A stretch of 64,000 nucleotides of DNA, from NCBI GenBank assembly GCA_965199895.1, contig CBDATJ010000016.1:298817-362816 (forward strand), given 5' to 3'. The DNA comes from Bin55 sp965199895 (GTDB lineage Bacteria; Pseudomonadota; Gammaproteobacteria; Pseudomonadales; Azotimanducaceae). Positions 39,190 through 47,672 of this stretch are shown here, piece after piece (within the stretch, counting starts at the first letter, position 1; each line of letters begins with the position of its first letter). A model generated the notes under the pieces. It made no database searches, was not told the DNA's origin, and saw nothing but the letters and a program-made list of their open reading frames with translations. A program made the position numbers and the translations under genes.

Positions 39190-41217
39190 TTAGACAGAAG
39201 CGTAATCGCTCTCAGTGGGCGACCAAGTCTCAATAATCGCACCCGCGAGAGCTTCATCTTCGACCATCAACTTGGATCCTACTCTACTCGCTTCTTGGAT
39301 GAGGTGGTGATGATCTTCCAAATTAGCAATCCTGAAATTTTCTGTTCCAGACTGTTTGGTACCAAACACCTCACCAGAACCTCTGATTCGTAAATCCAGC
39401 TCCGCTAACTGAAAACCATCTTGAGAGACTCTCAAACTGGTGAGTCGCGTTCTCTGCAGCGAAGAAAGCGTTGGTTTGTAGTTCAACATACAGAAGCTCG
39501 CTTGAGTTCCACGCCCCACACGTCCACGGAGTTGGTGAAGTTGGGCTAACCCCATGTTTTCGGCATTGTCGATAATCATGAGTGATGCGTTGGGGACATC
39601 TACCCCTACTTCGATCACGGTTGTCGCAACGAGTACATCAGTTTCTCCTTCTCGGAACGCGGTCATCGTTCTTTGCTTTTCTGACGAAGGCATCTGACCG
39701 TGAACGTGGCCCACACTAGCGGTTGGGATCTTTTCGTTTAGTTCACGAATCACGTCTTCAGTCCCGATGAGCTCTTTCTCTTCATCGGATGCGTCTTCAT
39801 TGATCGCAGCACAAACCCAGTACGCTTGATTCCCAGCTTGGAGATGTCTAGCTAGAGCAAGAATCACATCATCCCGATACTGATCGGAATGAATCGTGGT
39901 GGTAATAGGCTTACGACCCGGTGGAAGTTCATCAATAATGGAAACATCCATGTCCGCAAACAAATATAGTGCGAGTGTTCGAGGAATTGGGGTCGCAGTC
40001 ATGATCAATTGGTGCGGGAGTCGACCTTTATCACGAAGCATCATTCGTTGATGTACCCCAAATCGATGCTGTTCGTCAATGATGGTTAATCCCAGTGATT
40101 TGAAGTGCACCCAGTCTTGGAACAGCGCATGGGTGCCGACAACGACAGCGTCATGACCCGAAGCAATCGCTTCTTTGCGAGCGCGTTTGGTGGCAGCAGA
40201 CATACTGCCTGTGACCAGTCCGACTTGGACTCCCAATGGCTCTAACCATTTCGACAGAGTCTCATAGTGTTGCTCAGCGAGTAGTTCAGTGGGGGCCATA
40301 AATGCAGTCTGAACATCGTTGTCAGCCGCACGCAATATAGCCAAGGTAGCAACAACGGTTTTTCCTGATCCCACATCACCTTGGAGTAAGCGCAACATAG
40401 GGCGAGTGGATGATACATCCTTGAGAATTTCCTTACTCACTCGAATTTGAGCGTCGGTGAGTCGAAAACCTAAAAAAGCTAAAAATGACTGTGCGATGTT
40501 AGACTTCTTTTCGAGTGCATCGGTCGAATAAGTGGTTTGTTGGAGTCGACGACGGCGTTGTAGGAGGTTGTAGGCAAGTAGTTCATCGAAAGCTACCCGG
40601 GCTCTAGCTCGGCTGGCATTACCCATATCACTACTCGTATCGGGGTTGTGGCACGCCTTGATCGCTTCGCTCAGAGTCAGACCATTGTGTTTGAACTTGG
40701 GGAGAAAGGACACCTCGTTGAGAGTATTGCGTATGAGATTGCGCAAGTATCGGCTGGAGAGTCCAGCCGTAGTTCGATAGACCGGTACAAACTCAGGTTT
40801 TGCGGGTCCAGGATCAGATGTGAACGCTAACCACTCTGGATGGACCATTTCCAACCCTTTGGGTCCGGTTCTCACAACGCCGTACAAACGAAGCCATCCA
40901 CCCACCCTCAAACGGGCAGGCAGACTCCAACGAGGATTGATCAGTCGCATGTAAAGCCTACGGTTGCTCTCATCACGGATGGCGATGTAGACACTACCAT
41001 GTCTAGGCAGAGTGTCGGGAACGTCATCGACTATCCCTTGAACGAAAGAGTGCTCTCCAGGTTTGAGATCAGCTATGCGTGTGGTTCGGGTTCGGTCTTG
41101 GTAGCGAAATGGGAGGTGAAGAATTAGATCTAATTTCGACCGGATTTTGAGCTTAGCGAGTTTCTTCTCTTTGTCTTCACCAATGCCCCGAATCTTTGAG
41201 ACGGGTTCCGAAGGCAT
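39190..41217 (-). CDS. recG: ATP-dependent DNA helicase RecG
   Basis: Branched-DNA helicase that reverses stalled forks. About 675 aa. An N-terminal wedge/OB domain (about 55-165) is followed by Walker A GDVGSGKTVVA near 275, the DEQH box in IIDEQHRFGV near 376 (the usual RecG DEQH), TATPIPRTLAL, and the C-terminal QLRGRVGRG. I prefer ATG 41217; a GTG at 41220 sits directly after the ridA stop. The spoT-ridA-recG order is seen in other gammaproteobacteria. Confidence 0.96.
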   Translation of the reverse strand: MPSEPVSKIRGIGEDKEKKLAKLKIRSKLDLILHLPFRYQDRTRTTRIADLKPGEHSFVQGIVDDVPDTLPRHGSVYIAIRDESNRRLYMRLINPRWSLPARLRVGGWLRLYGVVRTGPKGLEMVHPEWLAFTSDPGPAKPEFVPVYRTTAGLSSRYLRNLIRNTLNEVSFLPKFKHNGLTLSEAIKACHNPDTSSDMGNASRARARVAFDELLAYNLLQRRRRLQQTTYSTDALEKKSNIAQSFLAFLGFRLTDAQIRVSKEILKDVSSTRPMLRLLQGDVGSGKTVVATLAILRAADNDVQTAFMAPTELLAEQHYETLSKWLEPLGVQVGLVTGSMSAATKRARKEAIASGHDAVVVGTHALFQDWVHFKSLGLTIIDEQHRFGVHQRMMLRDKGRLPHQLIMTATPIPRTLALYLFADMDVSIIDELPPGRKPITTTIHSDQYRDDVILALARHLQAGNQAYWVCAAINEDASDEEKELIGTEDVIRELNEKIPTASVGHVHGQMPSSEKQRTMTAFREGETDVLVATTVIEVGVDVPNASLMIIDNAENMGLAQLHQLRGRVGRGTQASFCMLNYKPTLSSLQRTRLTSLRVSQDGFQLAELDLRIRGSGEVFGTKQSGTENFRIANLEDHHHLIQEASRVGSKLMVEDEALAGAIIETWSPTESDYASV

Positions 41218-41220
41218 CAC

Positions 41221-41610
41221 CTAGTCGTCGAGAGCGGCCATCACTTCGATTTCGATAGTCGCACCTCTAGGTAGACTGGCAACTCCTACTGCAACCCGAG
41301 CGGGAAAAGGTGCATGGAACTTCTCACTCATCACTGCATTGACTTGCTCGAAGTTCGACAAGTCAGTGAGGTAGCAGATCACCTTAACTACGTTGTTGAG
41401 GTTGCACTCCATATCGGACAACAGTGCTTCAACATTGTCGAACACCCGCTTAGCTTCTTTACGAAAGGTGTCGTTGACCAATTCCCCAGAATTCGGGTCT
41501 AGAGCGATTTGTCCCGACAAAAACACCAAGTCACCCACCTGAACAGCGTGAGAGTACGGGCCAATGACATCGGGAGCAGAGGGTGAATAAATGTGTTTCT
41601 TTGAAGGCAT
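41221..41610 (-). CDS. ridA: RidA-family enamine/imine deaminase
   Basis: Hydrolyses reactive 2-aminoacrylate-type enamines released by PLP enzymes. 129 aa. Diagnostic segments: GPYSHAVQVGDLVFLSGQIA near 17-36, the conserved Arg in PARVAVGVASLPRGATIEIE near 102 (active-site Arg) and the C-terminal Glu. It lies between spoT and recG with only 14 and 0-3 nt gaps. Confidence 0.94.
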   Translation of the reverse strand: MPSKKHIYSPSAPDVIGPYSHAVQVGDLVFLSGQIALDPNSGELVNDTFRKEAKRVFDNVEALLSDMECNLNNVVKVICYLTDLSNFEQVNAVMSEKFHAPFPARVAVGVASLPRGATIEIEVMAALDD

Positions 41611-41624
41611 AATTTTTTTGCTAC

Positions 41625-43829
41625 TTAATGGGTAAAACGTTGTACATTGATCGTATCGCTGCGAGCATCCAAGCTTTTGATGACTCGCTTGAGGTGTTTT
41701 AGGTCAGACACAGTGATGCTCATGCGAATGGTTGCCAAATCCGCGGTGCGATCAGAGATATCAACTAGCGTGATTCCCGCGCCCAGGCTGTTCACACCAC
41801 TAGCTAGAGAAGCTATCGTACCCATTCGAGAAGTAATGCCCACCTCTAATCTAGTGGTAAACTCACCGGTAGGAGACTCAGCCCAGACCACGGGTATTGT
41901 GGCATCAGTTTTTGGAATGCTCTTTGCTTTTCCGCATACGGTGCGATGGATGATGAGTCCTTCACCAGGCACGAATTGACCAATAATGTCATCTCCGGGA
42001 ACAGGTCCACAGCACTTGCTGTAGCGTACGCCTAAGTGATCAGTTCCCTTGACAACAACGGGTGCGGTACGGTGAACATTGATGGCATCGTATTCTTCCA
42101 CGTCCTCATCCATCAGTCTTTGAGCGACGTGCTGAGCGGAGAGATTCCCTCTTCCTACTTGTTCGAATAACTCAGAACGACGACGAACTTTGAACTCTTT
42201 GAATGTTCTCCTCAAGCGTCGAAAATCCATTTGTGAAACGGACGTACCTGCAGCTCCAAGGGTTCGGTCGATAAGGGTTCCTCCAAGAACAATAGCCTCT
42301 TGCGAGTCTCGATTACGCAGTTCATTACGAATAGCAGAACGTGCTTTAACTGTTTTCACCGAGTTGAGCCAATCTGGTTCAGGTCGAGCCGAATCAACAG
42401 ACACGATGGATACCCGTTGGCCAGACTCTAGAACAGTTGTCAGAGGAGCAATTTGATCATCGATCTTGCACGCAACACAGCTATTTCCAATTTCGGTGTG
42501 GACCGCATAAGCGAAGTCAATCGCAGTGGATCCCAATGGAAGGGTCACAATGTCTCCCTCCGGAGTGAAAACAAAGACCTCGTCTGGAAATAGGTCTTCT
42601 TTGAGGTTTTCTAGGAACTCAGTTGCATCTCCGCTTTGATCGAGACTGAGCAAATTTTGAATCCATTCACGCAGGTGATTGGTGGAAGAATCCTCATCTA
42701 GACTGGATAGCTGTTCGGAATCATGAGATTGCCAAGCTGCTACGAACCCGTAGTCTGCAATGGAATTCATGGGTTGGGTACGAATCAAAATCTTGAGAGC
42801 TGCAGCTCTAGGAGTTCGAGGTCCAATGAGGGTAGTGTGAAGTGATTGATAACCGTTCTTTTTCGGTATAGCAATGTAGTCTTTAAAAGATCTCAACATG
42901 GGTTTGTATGCATTATGAGCAATGCCCAAAGCACGATAACAGTCTTCAGTAGACTCAACCATAATCCGAAACACAAACCGATCCATGAACTCTTCTTTGG
43001 ATAATCGGTGTCCCTTAAGTGATCGGTAGAGCGAGTAAGGTTCGGGTTTCAGATAGTCCACAGATGCTTCAATGTCAGCTTCAGTGAGTGCGGATGTCAG
43101 AGTATCGACAACGGTTTCAATTAACTCTAGATCATCTTCTCGAATTCGCGCAATGTATCTCTCCAGCCGATCAGCTCTCAACGGATAAAGCGCTTCAAAT
43201 GACAATCGTTCTAACTGCTCTTTGACAGTGTAGATCCCAAGCCTTTGGGCGAGTGGAACATACAAATCCAAGGTTTCTTGGGCGATACGTTTGCGAGATT
43301 GACGGGTCATGACCCCGATGGTTCTCATGTTGTGGAGTCGATCTGCTAGCTTGACCAGGATCACCCGGATATCTTTCGACATCGCCAAAGCCATCTTGTA
43401 GAAGTTTTGTGCTTGAGCTTCGGCGTGGCTGTCGAACAGGTGTGAGAGTTTGGATACACCATCGACGATTTCCGCTATAGGCTCTCCAAATGTATGGGAG
43501 AGGGTCGATTTAGTGACTTGTGTGTCTTCAATGACATCGTGCAGCAAAGCGGCACAGATGGTTTGATAATCTAGTCTGAAGTCAGCAAGGATATTCGCTA
43601 CAGCGAGTGGGTGTGTGATATAGGAATGCCCAGTTCGTCGCTGTTGACCGGTGTGTGCTTGTTGGGCGTAATCGTAGGCTTTTTCTACGAGATTAAGCTG
43701 TTTTGAGCTTAGGTGTACAAGCCCGTCGTGGTTTTTGAAATCAGAAACTGAGGCAACATATTCTTCACTTCGAGCTCGTTTTTCGAGCTCGTTTTGGAAG
43801 TAAGACTCATGAATTGAGAGTTGGCTCAT
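41625..43829 (-). CDS. spoT: Bifunctional (p)ppGpp synthetase/hydrolase SpoT
   Basis: Controls the stringent alarmone. About 734 aa from ATG 43829; a longer frame from TTG 43895 would overlap rpoZ more. The HD hydrolase domain is complete, with ALLHDVIEDT near 90 and LADRLHNMRT near 155. The synthetase domain has YQSLHTTLIGP near 325. TGS (EVFVFTPEGDIVTLP, about 410) and a C-terminal ACT domain follow. Only one Rel/Spo gene is in the window. Its start overlaps the rpoZ end. Confidence 0.94.
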   Translation of the reverse strand: MSQLSIHESYFQNELEKRARSEEYVASVSDFKNHDGLVHLSSKQLNLVEKAYDYAQQAHTGQQRRTGHSYITHPLAVANILADFRLDYQTICAALLHDVIEDTQVTKSTLSHTFGEPIAEIVDGVSKLSHLFDSHAEAQAQNFYKMALAMSKDIRVILVKLADRLHNMRTIGVMTRQSRKRIAQETLDLYVPLAQRLGIYTVKEQLERLSFEALYPLRADRLERYIARIREDDLELIETVVDTLTSALTEADIEASVDYLKPEPYSLYRSLKGHRLSKEEFMDRFVFRIMVESTEDCYRALGIAHNAYKPMLRSFKDYIAIPKKNGYQSLHTTLIGPRTPRAAALKILIRTQPMNSIADYGFVAAWQSHDSEQLSSLDEDSSTNHLREWIQNLLSLDQSGDATEFLENLKEDLFPDEVFVFTPEGDIVTLPLGSTAIDFAYAVHTEIGNSCVACKIDDQIAPLTTVLESGQRVSIVSVDSARPEPDWLNSVKTVKARSAIRNELRNRDSQEAIVLGGTLIDRTLGAAGTSVSQMDFRRLRRTFKEFKVRRRSELFEQVGRGNLSAQHVAQRLMDEDVEEYDAINVHRTAPVVVKGTDHLGVRYSKCCGPVPGDDIIGQFVPGEGLIIHRTVCGKAKSIPKTDATIPVVWAESPTGEFTTRLEVGITSRMGTIASLASGVNSLGAGITLVDISDRTADLATIRMSITVSDLKHLKRVIKSLDARSDTINVQRFTH

Positions 43830-44085
43830 CTCCGGTGCTCGATCTTGAACGATTGGGCTTGAGGTAGTGGGAGAACTCGTCGTCAACGTTCTCAAGGATT
43901 TCGTTTGTGATTTGACCTTCAGCTATCTCACGTAGAGCGATGACGGTATCTTTGTCGTTTTCTCTTTCGACGAGCGGTTCCGCACCAATAAGTGACAGTT
44001 GTCGTGCACGTTTTGTGGCAAGGCTAACCAGTTCAAATCGATTTCTTACATGTTCCAGACAGTCTTCAACAGTTACGCGTGCCAT
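43807..44085 (-). CDS. rpoZ: RNA polymerase omega subunit
   Basis: Small RNA polymerase subunit that helps fold beta' and forms part of a ppGpp site. 92 aa beginning MARVTVEDCLEHVRNRFELV, with ATKRARQL and the ALREIAEGQI motif, all typical. The C-terminal tail is Ser/Asn-rich. It heads rpoZ-spoT-ridA-recG on the minus strand. Confidence 0.95.
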   Translation of the reverse strand: MARVTVEDCLEHVRNRFELVSLATKRARQLSLIGAEPLVERENDKDTVIALREIAEGQITNEILENVDDEFSHYLKPNRSRSSTGDEPTLNS

Positions 44086-44337
44086 AGAGTCGTTCTACCT
44101 CTGAATTGTTCCAAACGGAAAGTTGAACTGTATATTTTACTGGTTTTATCGTTTTGAGAGGGTGATTGCTACCCAACACGAATGCACGGGGTTCCAGTGG
44201 TTGCTAGGACCGTTCAATTCGATGACTCTTGGTCAAACTTACGTATAAAAAAACACAAGAAGTTAAATCTCAACTCGCTTCAGCGATCTACTTGGGTTAT
44301 CGCTAAAATTCCTATGAATTTCCTGGTATCTGGTGAT

Positions 44338-45792
44338 ATGAAAAAGATCCTATCTATTGTCCTAATCGTATTTGGTGTCGGTGCTTTTGTCCATGCAGAA
44401 GATTTGCTGCAAATTTATGAACTCGCAATTCAGCACGATCCTGAGTTCGCTCAAGCGGAAATCCGCAAAGATTTGGCTGAGGTCTCTTCTTTCCAATCCC
44501 TAACTCCTCTGTTACCCAGTGGGGGAGTCTCGGTTTTTGGGACGAATTGGAGTAAGAGCAAGAATCGAACCACATTTCCTCTCGATTTCTTGAGAAATGA
44601 TCCTAGAGCAGTGGTAACAGGGGTAACTCCCGAGACCAACGAACAGTGGACAACAAGAGAGTCTCCCGCAGAAGGAGTCAAGGTACCTAGTGGATACTCA
44701 GTAAATTTGAGTCAAGTAGTCTTCAGTATTCCTACCTTCGTCAATTACCGGAACTCTAGGCTGAACTACCAAAACAGCATCGATGCCTATGCTACAGCTG
44801 AGCGGAGTCTCATTATTCGAGTGACTCAAGCTTACTTTGATGTGCTCCGTACTCGGGACCAATTAGAAAGCACTCTAGCTTCTGGTGAAGCAATTCAGCG
44901 TCAATTAGACCAAGCTGAACAACGATACGATGTGGGCTTGTCTGCGATTACAGATGTTCTCAATGCCCGGGCCTCTTACGATCAGCACGAAGTATCGCTC
45001 GAACAAAGTAAGAACGGATTGGATAATTCGTTTTTGGTGTTGAACAGGATTGCGGGTCAACCCGTCCTTGAGTTGGCTCGGCTTGCACCAGATTATCCCG
45101 TTGTCAATCCCAATCCAAACGAAGAGCAACATTGGGTAGATCTAGCGTTGCGAAACAACCCAGGAATCCTCCAAGCAGAGCGAGGATACTCACAAGCGCG
45201 ATGGAGTCATTGGAGCCAGATAACCCGAGATTTACCAACCATCAGTTTCGGCGTAAGTTATTCGTATAGTGAGAACCCATTTACTTTGGGTGGCCTCGAT
45301 ACCAGTATCAACACCATTTCAGAGTCTATTTCAACTAACACCAGCGTAAGTTTGAGACTGTCCTTTTCTAGTGGAGGAGGGTTCGCGAGCAATCGCCAAT
45401 CAGCCCTCAACCGAGAGAGCGCTCGACTAGGACTCATCAGCCAAAGGTTGACCGTAGAGGAGCAAACTCGACGACAGTTTCGTCAGGTAAACACCCAGGT
45501 GTTACGAATTGCTGCGTTGAAGCGTTCTATTGAGTCCAGCCAAGCTTCGCTCGATGCCACGCAAACAGGGTATGAAGTAGGAACACGGAATATCGTTGAA
45601 GTCCTGCGAGCACAGCAACAGCTGTTCAATGCACGATTCTCATACGAAAGTGCGGTTTACGAGTACATTCAGAGCATGCTGCAATTGCTCAATACCGTAG
45701 GAGAACTTACAGAAGCGCACATTGCAGAATTGAATCGCTACATGGATTACGAAAACCTAGTCACACCGATCGATTCAGCAAGCGGCGCATAA
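44338..45792 (+). CDS. tolC: TolC-family outer membrane channel protein
   Basis: Outer-membrane exit duct for type I secretion and tripartite efflux. 484 aa from ATG 44338, which begins a clear signal peptide (MKKILSIVLIVFGVGAFVHA) before EDLLQIYELAIQHDPEF. The two OEP repeats, each with a long helical stretch, are present: YFDVLRTRDQLESTLAS near 165 and the second near 415-470 with GTRNIVEVLRAQQQLFNAR. No adaptor or pump genes are nearby, consistent with a shared TolC. An open frame extends upstream to 44182 but would bury the signal peptide. Confidence 0.92.
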   Translation: MKKILSIVLIVFGVGAFVHAEDLLQIYELAIQHDPEFAQAEIRKDLAEVSSFQSLTPLLPSGGVSVFGTNWSKSKNRTTFPLDFLRNDPRAVVTGVTPETNEQWTTRESPAEGVKVPSGYSVNLSQVVFSIPTFVNYRNSRLNYQNSIDAYATAERSLIIRVTQAYFDVLRTRDQLESTLASGEAIQRQLDQAEQRYDVGLSAITDVLNARASYDQHEVSLEQSKNGLDNSFLVLNRIAGQPVLELARLAPDYPVVNPNPNEEQHWVDLALRNNPGILQAERGYSQARWSHWSQITRDLPTISFGVSYSYSENPFTLGGLDTSINTISESISTNTSVSLRLSFSSGGGFASNRQSALNRESARLGLISQRLTVEEQTRRQFRQVNTQVLRIAALKRSIESSQASLDATQTGYEVGTRNIVEVLRAQQQLFNARFSYESAVYEYIQSMLQLLNTVGELTEAHIAELNRYMDYENLVTPIDSASGA

Positions 45793-45819
45793 TTCAAAGA
45801 AACTGAGCAATTCTCTCAA

Positions 45820-47082
45820 TCAGTTGAGTGTGCTCACCCAATCCTGAACGAGTTCTTGTAGTCGTACTCTAGCACCACGGTTATTTACGACGGTTTCCCG
45901 AGTTCGCTCAGACCGAATACTTAGCTCATGCGGGTCACCCATTAGCTCGACTATAGCTGCAGCTAGGTTGACAGCATCGGTAACTTCAACAAGACAGTCT
46001 TGTTCTTCGAAGCGGCGACAGATTTCCTCAAAGTTTTTTCGATTTGGCCCCATCAAAATAGGTACGCCATGGAATGCAGGTTCGATAGGGTTGTGGCCCC
46101 CGGAATCTTGAAGACTACCACCAACGAAGGCTACACTGGCATAACGGTAAAGAGAGAACAACCATCCAATCGAGTCGACGACTATGACTTCAGCATCTTC
46201 AGTGAAATCGCTGAGCAGACAGGAATGCAAATCCATCTGCCTACACATTGCGATTACTTCGTCAGCTCGAGTCACGTGTCGCGGTGCGATGATCAAACCG
46301 ATGGGATCGAACTTCTTCTGAATCCGATGGTGAGCATCCAGGACTATGTTTTCTTCCGGAGAGTGTGTACTTCCAGCAATCCACACAAATTCTCGTCGTT
46401 CGCAATAGTGAATGAGACTTGAGGCTAGATGAGGTTTAGGCGGCTGTTCGAGATCGAACTTCACATTCCCAATGACATGAAGTCGGTCCGTGCACGCTCC
46501 AAGCTCTCGAAAACGCGAAGCAGAGTCCTCGTATTGGCATGCAATACCACTAATTTGGTCTAGCATCGGTTCAACTATCCCCCTAAATCGCTGGTATCGC
46601 CTTGCAGATTCAGAAGATAACCGTGCATTGAGTACATAAACTGGGATATCGGCACGGGCACACTCTTTGATCAGGTTGGGCCACAGCTCAGTTTCCCATA
46701 ATAACAAGATCTTTGGTCGTGTTCGCTTCAAGAATCTCTTGACACACCCAATCAGGTCTAGAGGGACATAGCAGTGATGGACGCGATTCCCTAGACGCTT
46801 GAGTACCTCTCGGCTACCCGTGGGGGTTGTGGTGGTGACCAAAACACGCTCGCTCGGATAGACATCTAGAAATTTCTCAATAGTGGGCACGGCTGAGATG
46901 GTTTCACCGACCGACACCGTGTGAAACCAAATGAAATCACTACCGAAATCAACCGATAAAAATCCAAATCTCTCTGATGTTCGGAATCGGTACTCAGGCT
47001 CCCTTATTCCACGAATAAAGTAGTAGCAGTAAACGAAAGGAAGCCCAATGTGGGAGAGTATCGAGTAAAGGAATCCAGACAA
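45820..47082 (-). CDS. waaA: 3-deoxy-D-manno-octulosonic acid transferase
   Basis: Transfers Kdo to lipid A precursor in LPS synthesis at the inner-membrane cytosolic face. 420 aa. The N-terminal hydrophobic anchor (about 3-25) is followed by a GT-B fold with VSVGE (catalytic Glu) near 57, WETELWPN near 120, GSTHSPEE near 240 and FVGGSLQDSGGHNPIEP near 315. Start is TTG 47082; no better upstream start exists. Convergent with tolC. Confidence 0.95.
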   Translation of the reverse strand: MSGFLYSILSHIGLPFVYCYYFIRGIREPEYRFRTSERFGFLSVDFGSDFIWFHTVSVGETISAVPTIEKFLDVYPSERVLVTTTTPTGSREVLKRLGNRVHHCYVPLDLIGCVKRFLKRTRPKILLLWETELWPNLIKECARADIPVYVLNARLSSESARRYQRFRGIVEPMLDQISGIACQYEDSASRFRELGACTDRLHVIGNVKFDLEQPPKPHLASSLIHYCERREFVWIAGSTHSPEENIVLDAHHRIQKKFDPIGLIIAPRHVTRADEVIAMCRQMDLHSCLLSDFTEDAEVIVVDSIGWLFSLYRYASVAFVGGSLQDSGGHNPIEPAFHGVPILMGPNRKNFEEICRRFEEQDCLVEVTDAVNLAAAIVELMGDPHELSIRSERTRETVVNNRGARVRLQELVQDWVSTLN

Positions 47083-47107
47083 CTTTTTGTGCGCTTTGGT
47101 GTTAGGA

Positions 47108-47136
47108 CTTGAAATTCGTGGTTAGAGTACCTATTG
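47108..47136 (+). promoter_or_regulatory. Candidate heat-shock (sigma-32) promoter of hsp20
   Basis: CTTGAAA (47108-47114) matches the sigma-32 -35 consensus exactly. After 14 bp comes ACCTATTG (47129-47136), a partial match to CCCCATNT. It sits 46 bp before the hsp20 ATG, a heat-shock gene, which supports the reading. Confidence 0.6.
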
Positions 47137-47181
47137 TCTCTATAGAAATCAAAAATAACCCTTTTCCTTTAGGAGGAAATT

Positions 47182-47607
47182 ATGAAAGTATTCAATGATC
47201 ATCCCGTAGCTTCACTTGCAAGAGACATTGAGAACGGAGTATGGAACACGTTCCCGCGATTGGTTCCAACAGCAGTAGGTGCATGGGTGCCCGCAATGGA
47301 CATTCACGAAGAAACGGATAAATTTATCATCCGAGGAGATCTACCTGGCTTGAAAGCCGAAGACATAGATATCGTAGTCGAAAATAACAAACTCACCGTC
47401 AAAGGGGAGCGAAAATTCGAGAGTCGAGTTAATAGTGAATTCGGTGGACGATTTGAACGTGCGGAAGGTCAATTCCAAAGAACGTTCCGGTTGTCAGACA
47501 AAGTAGATTCGGACGGAATTAGCGCTTCGAGTCGCGATGGTGTATTGGAGATCGTCATCAAAAAGCACGATACGGTTCAATCCCGACGAATTGAAGTACA
47601 AAGCTAA
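47182..47607 (+). CDS. Small heat shock protein, Hsp20/alpha-crystallin family
   Basis: Holdase chaperone that binds unfolding proteins. 141 aa. The alpha-crystallin domain covers about 38-130, starting with WVPAMDIHEETDKFIIRGDLPG and including ENNKLTVKGER; the usual C-terminal I-x-I tail is not evident, ending SRRIEVQS. A textbook AGGAGG lies 7 nt before the ATG. A sigma-32-like promoter precedes it and a strong terminator follows, so it is a single-gene heat-shock unit. Confidence 0.95.
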   Translation: MKVFNDHPVASLARDIENGVWNTFPRLVPTAVGAWVPAMDIHEETDKFIIRGDLPGLKAEDIDIVVENNKLTVKGERKFESRVNSEFGGRFERAEGQFQRTFRLSDKVDSDGISASSRDGVLEIVIKKHDTVQSRRIEVQS

Positions 47608-47632
47608 TTTAACGACACTACATATTTATAAG

Positions 47633-47664
47633 AAGAGGCGGTTCAACAGAACCGCCTCTTTTTT
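47633..47664 (+). terminator. Rho-independent terminator after hsp20
   Basis: A 12-bp perfect stem, AAGAGGCGGTTC (47633-47644) and GAACCGCCTCTT (47649-47660), with an AACA loop and a run of Ts from 47659 to 47664. It ends 9 bp before the stop of the convergent S9 peptidase gene. Confidence 0.93.
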
Positions 47665-47672
47665 GTGTTCAA

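Noticed and set aside
39024..39236. 70-codon Arg-rich frame
   Set aside because: It is an out-of-frame shadow of rubredoxin, whose CxxC motifs are unmistakable in the frame from 39016.
45793..45819. AACTGA...TCAGTT hairpin between tolC and waaA as a terminator
   Set aside because: Only six base pairs around a 13-base loop and no T-run; too weak to annotate.
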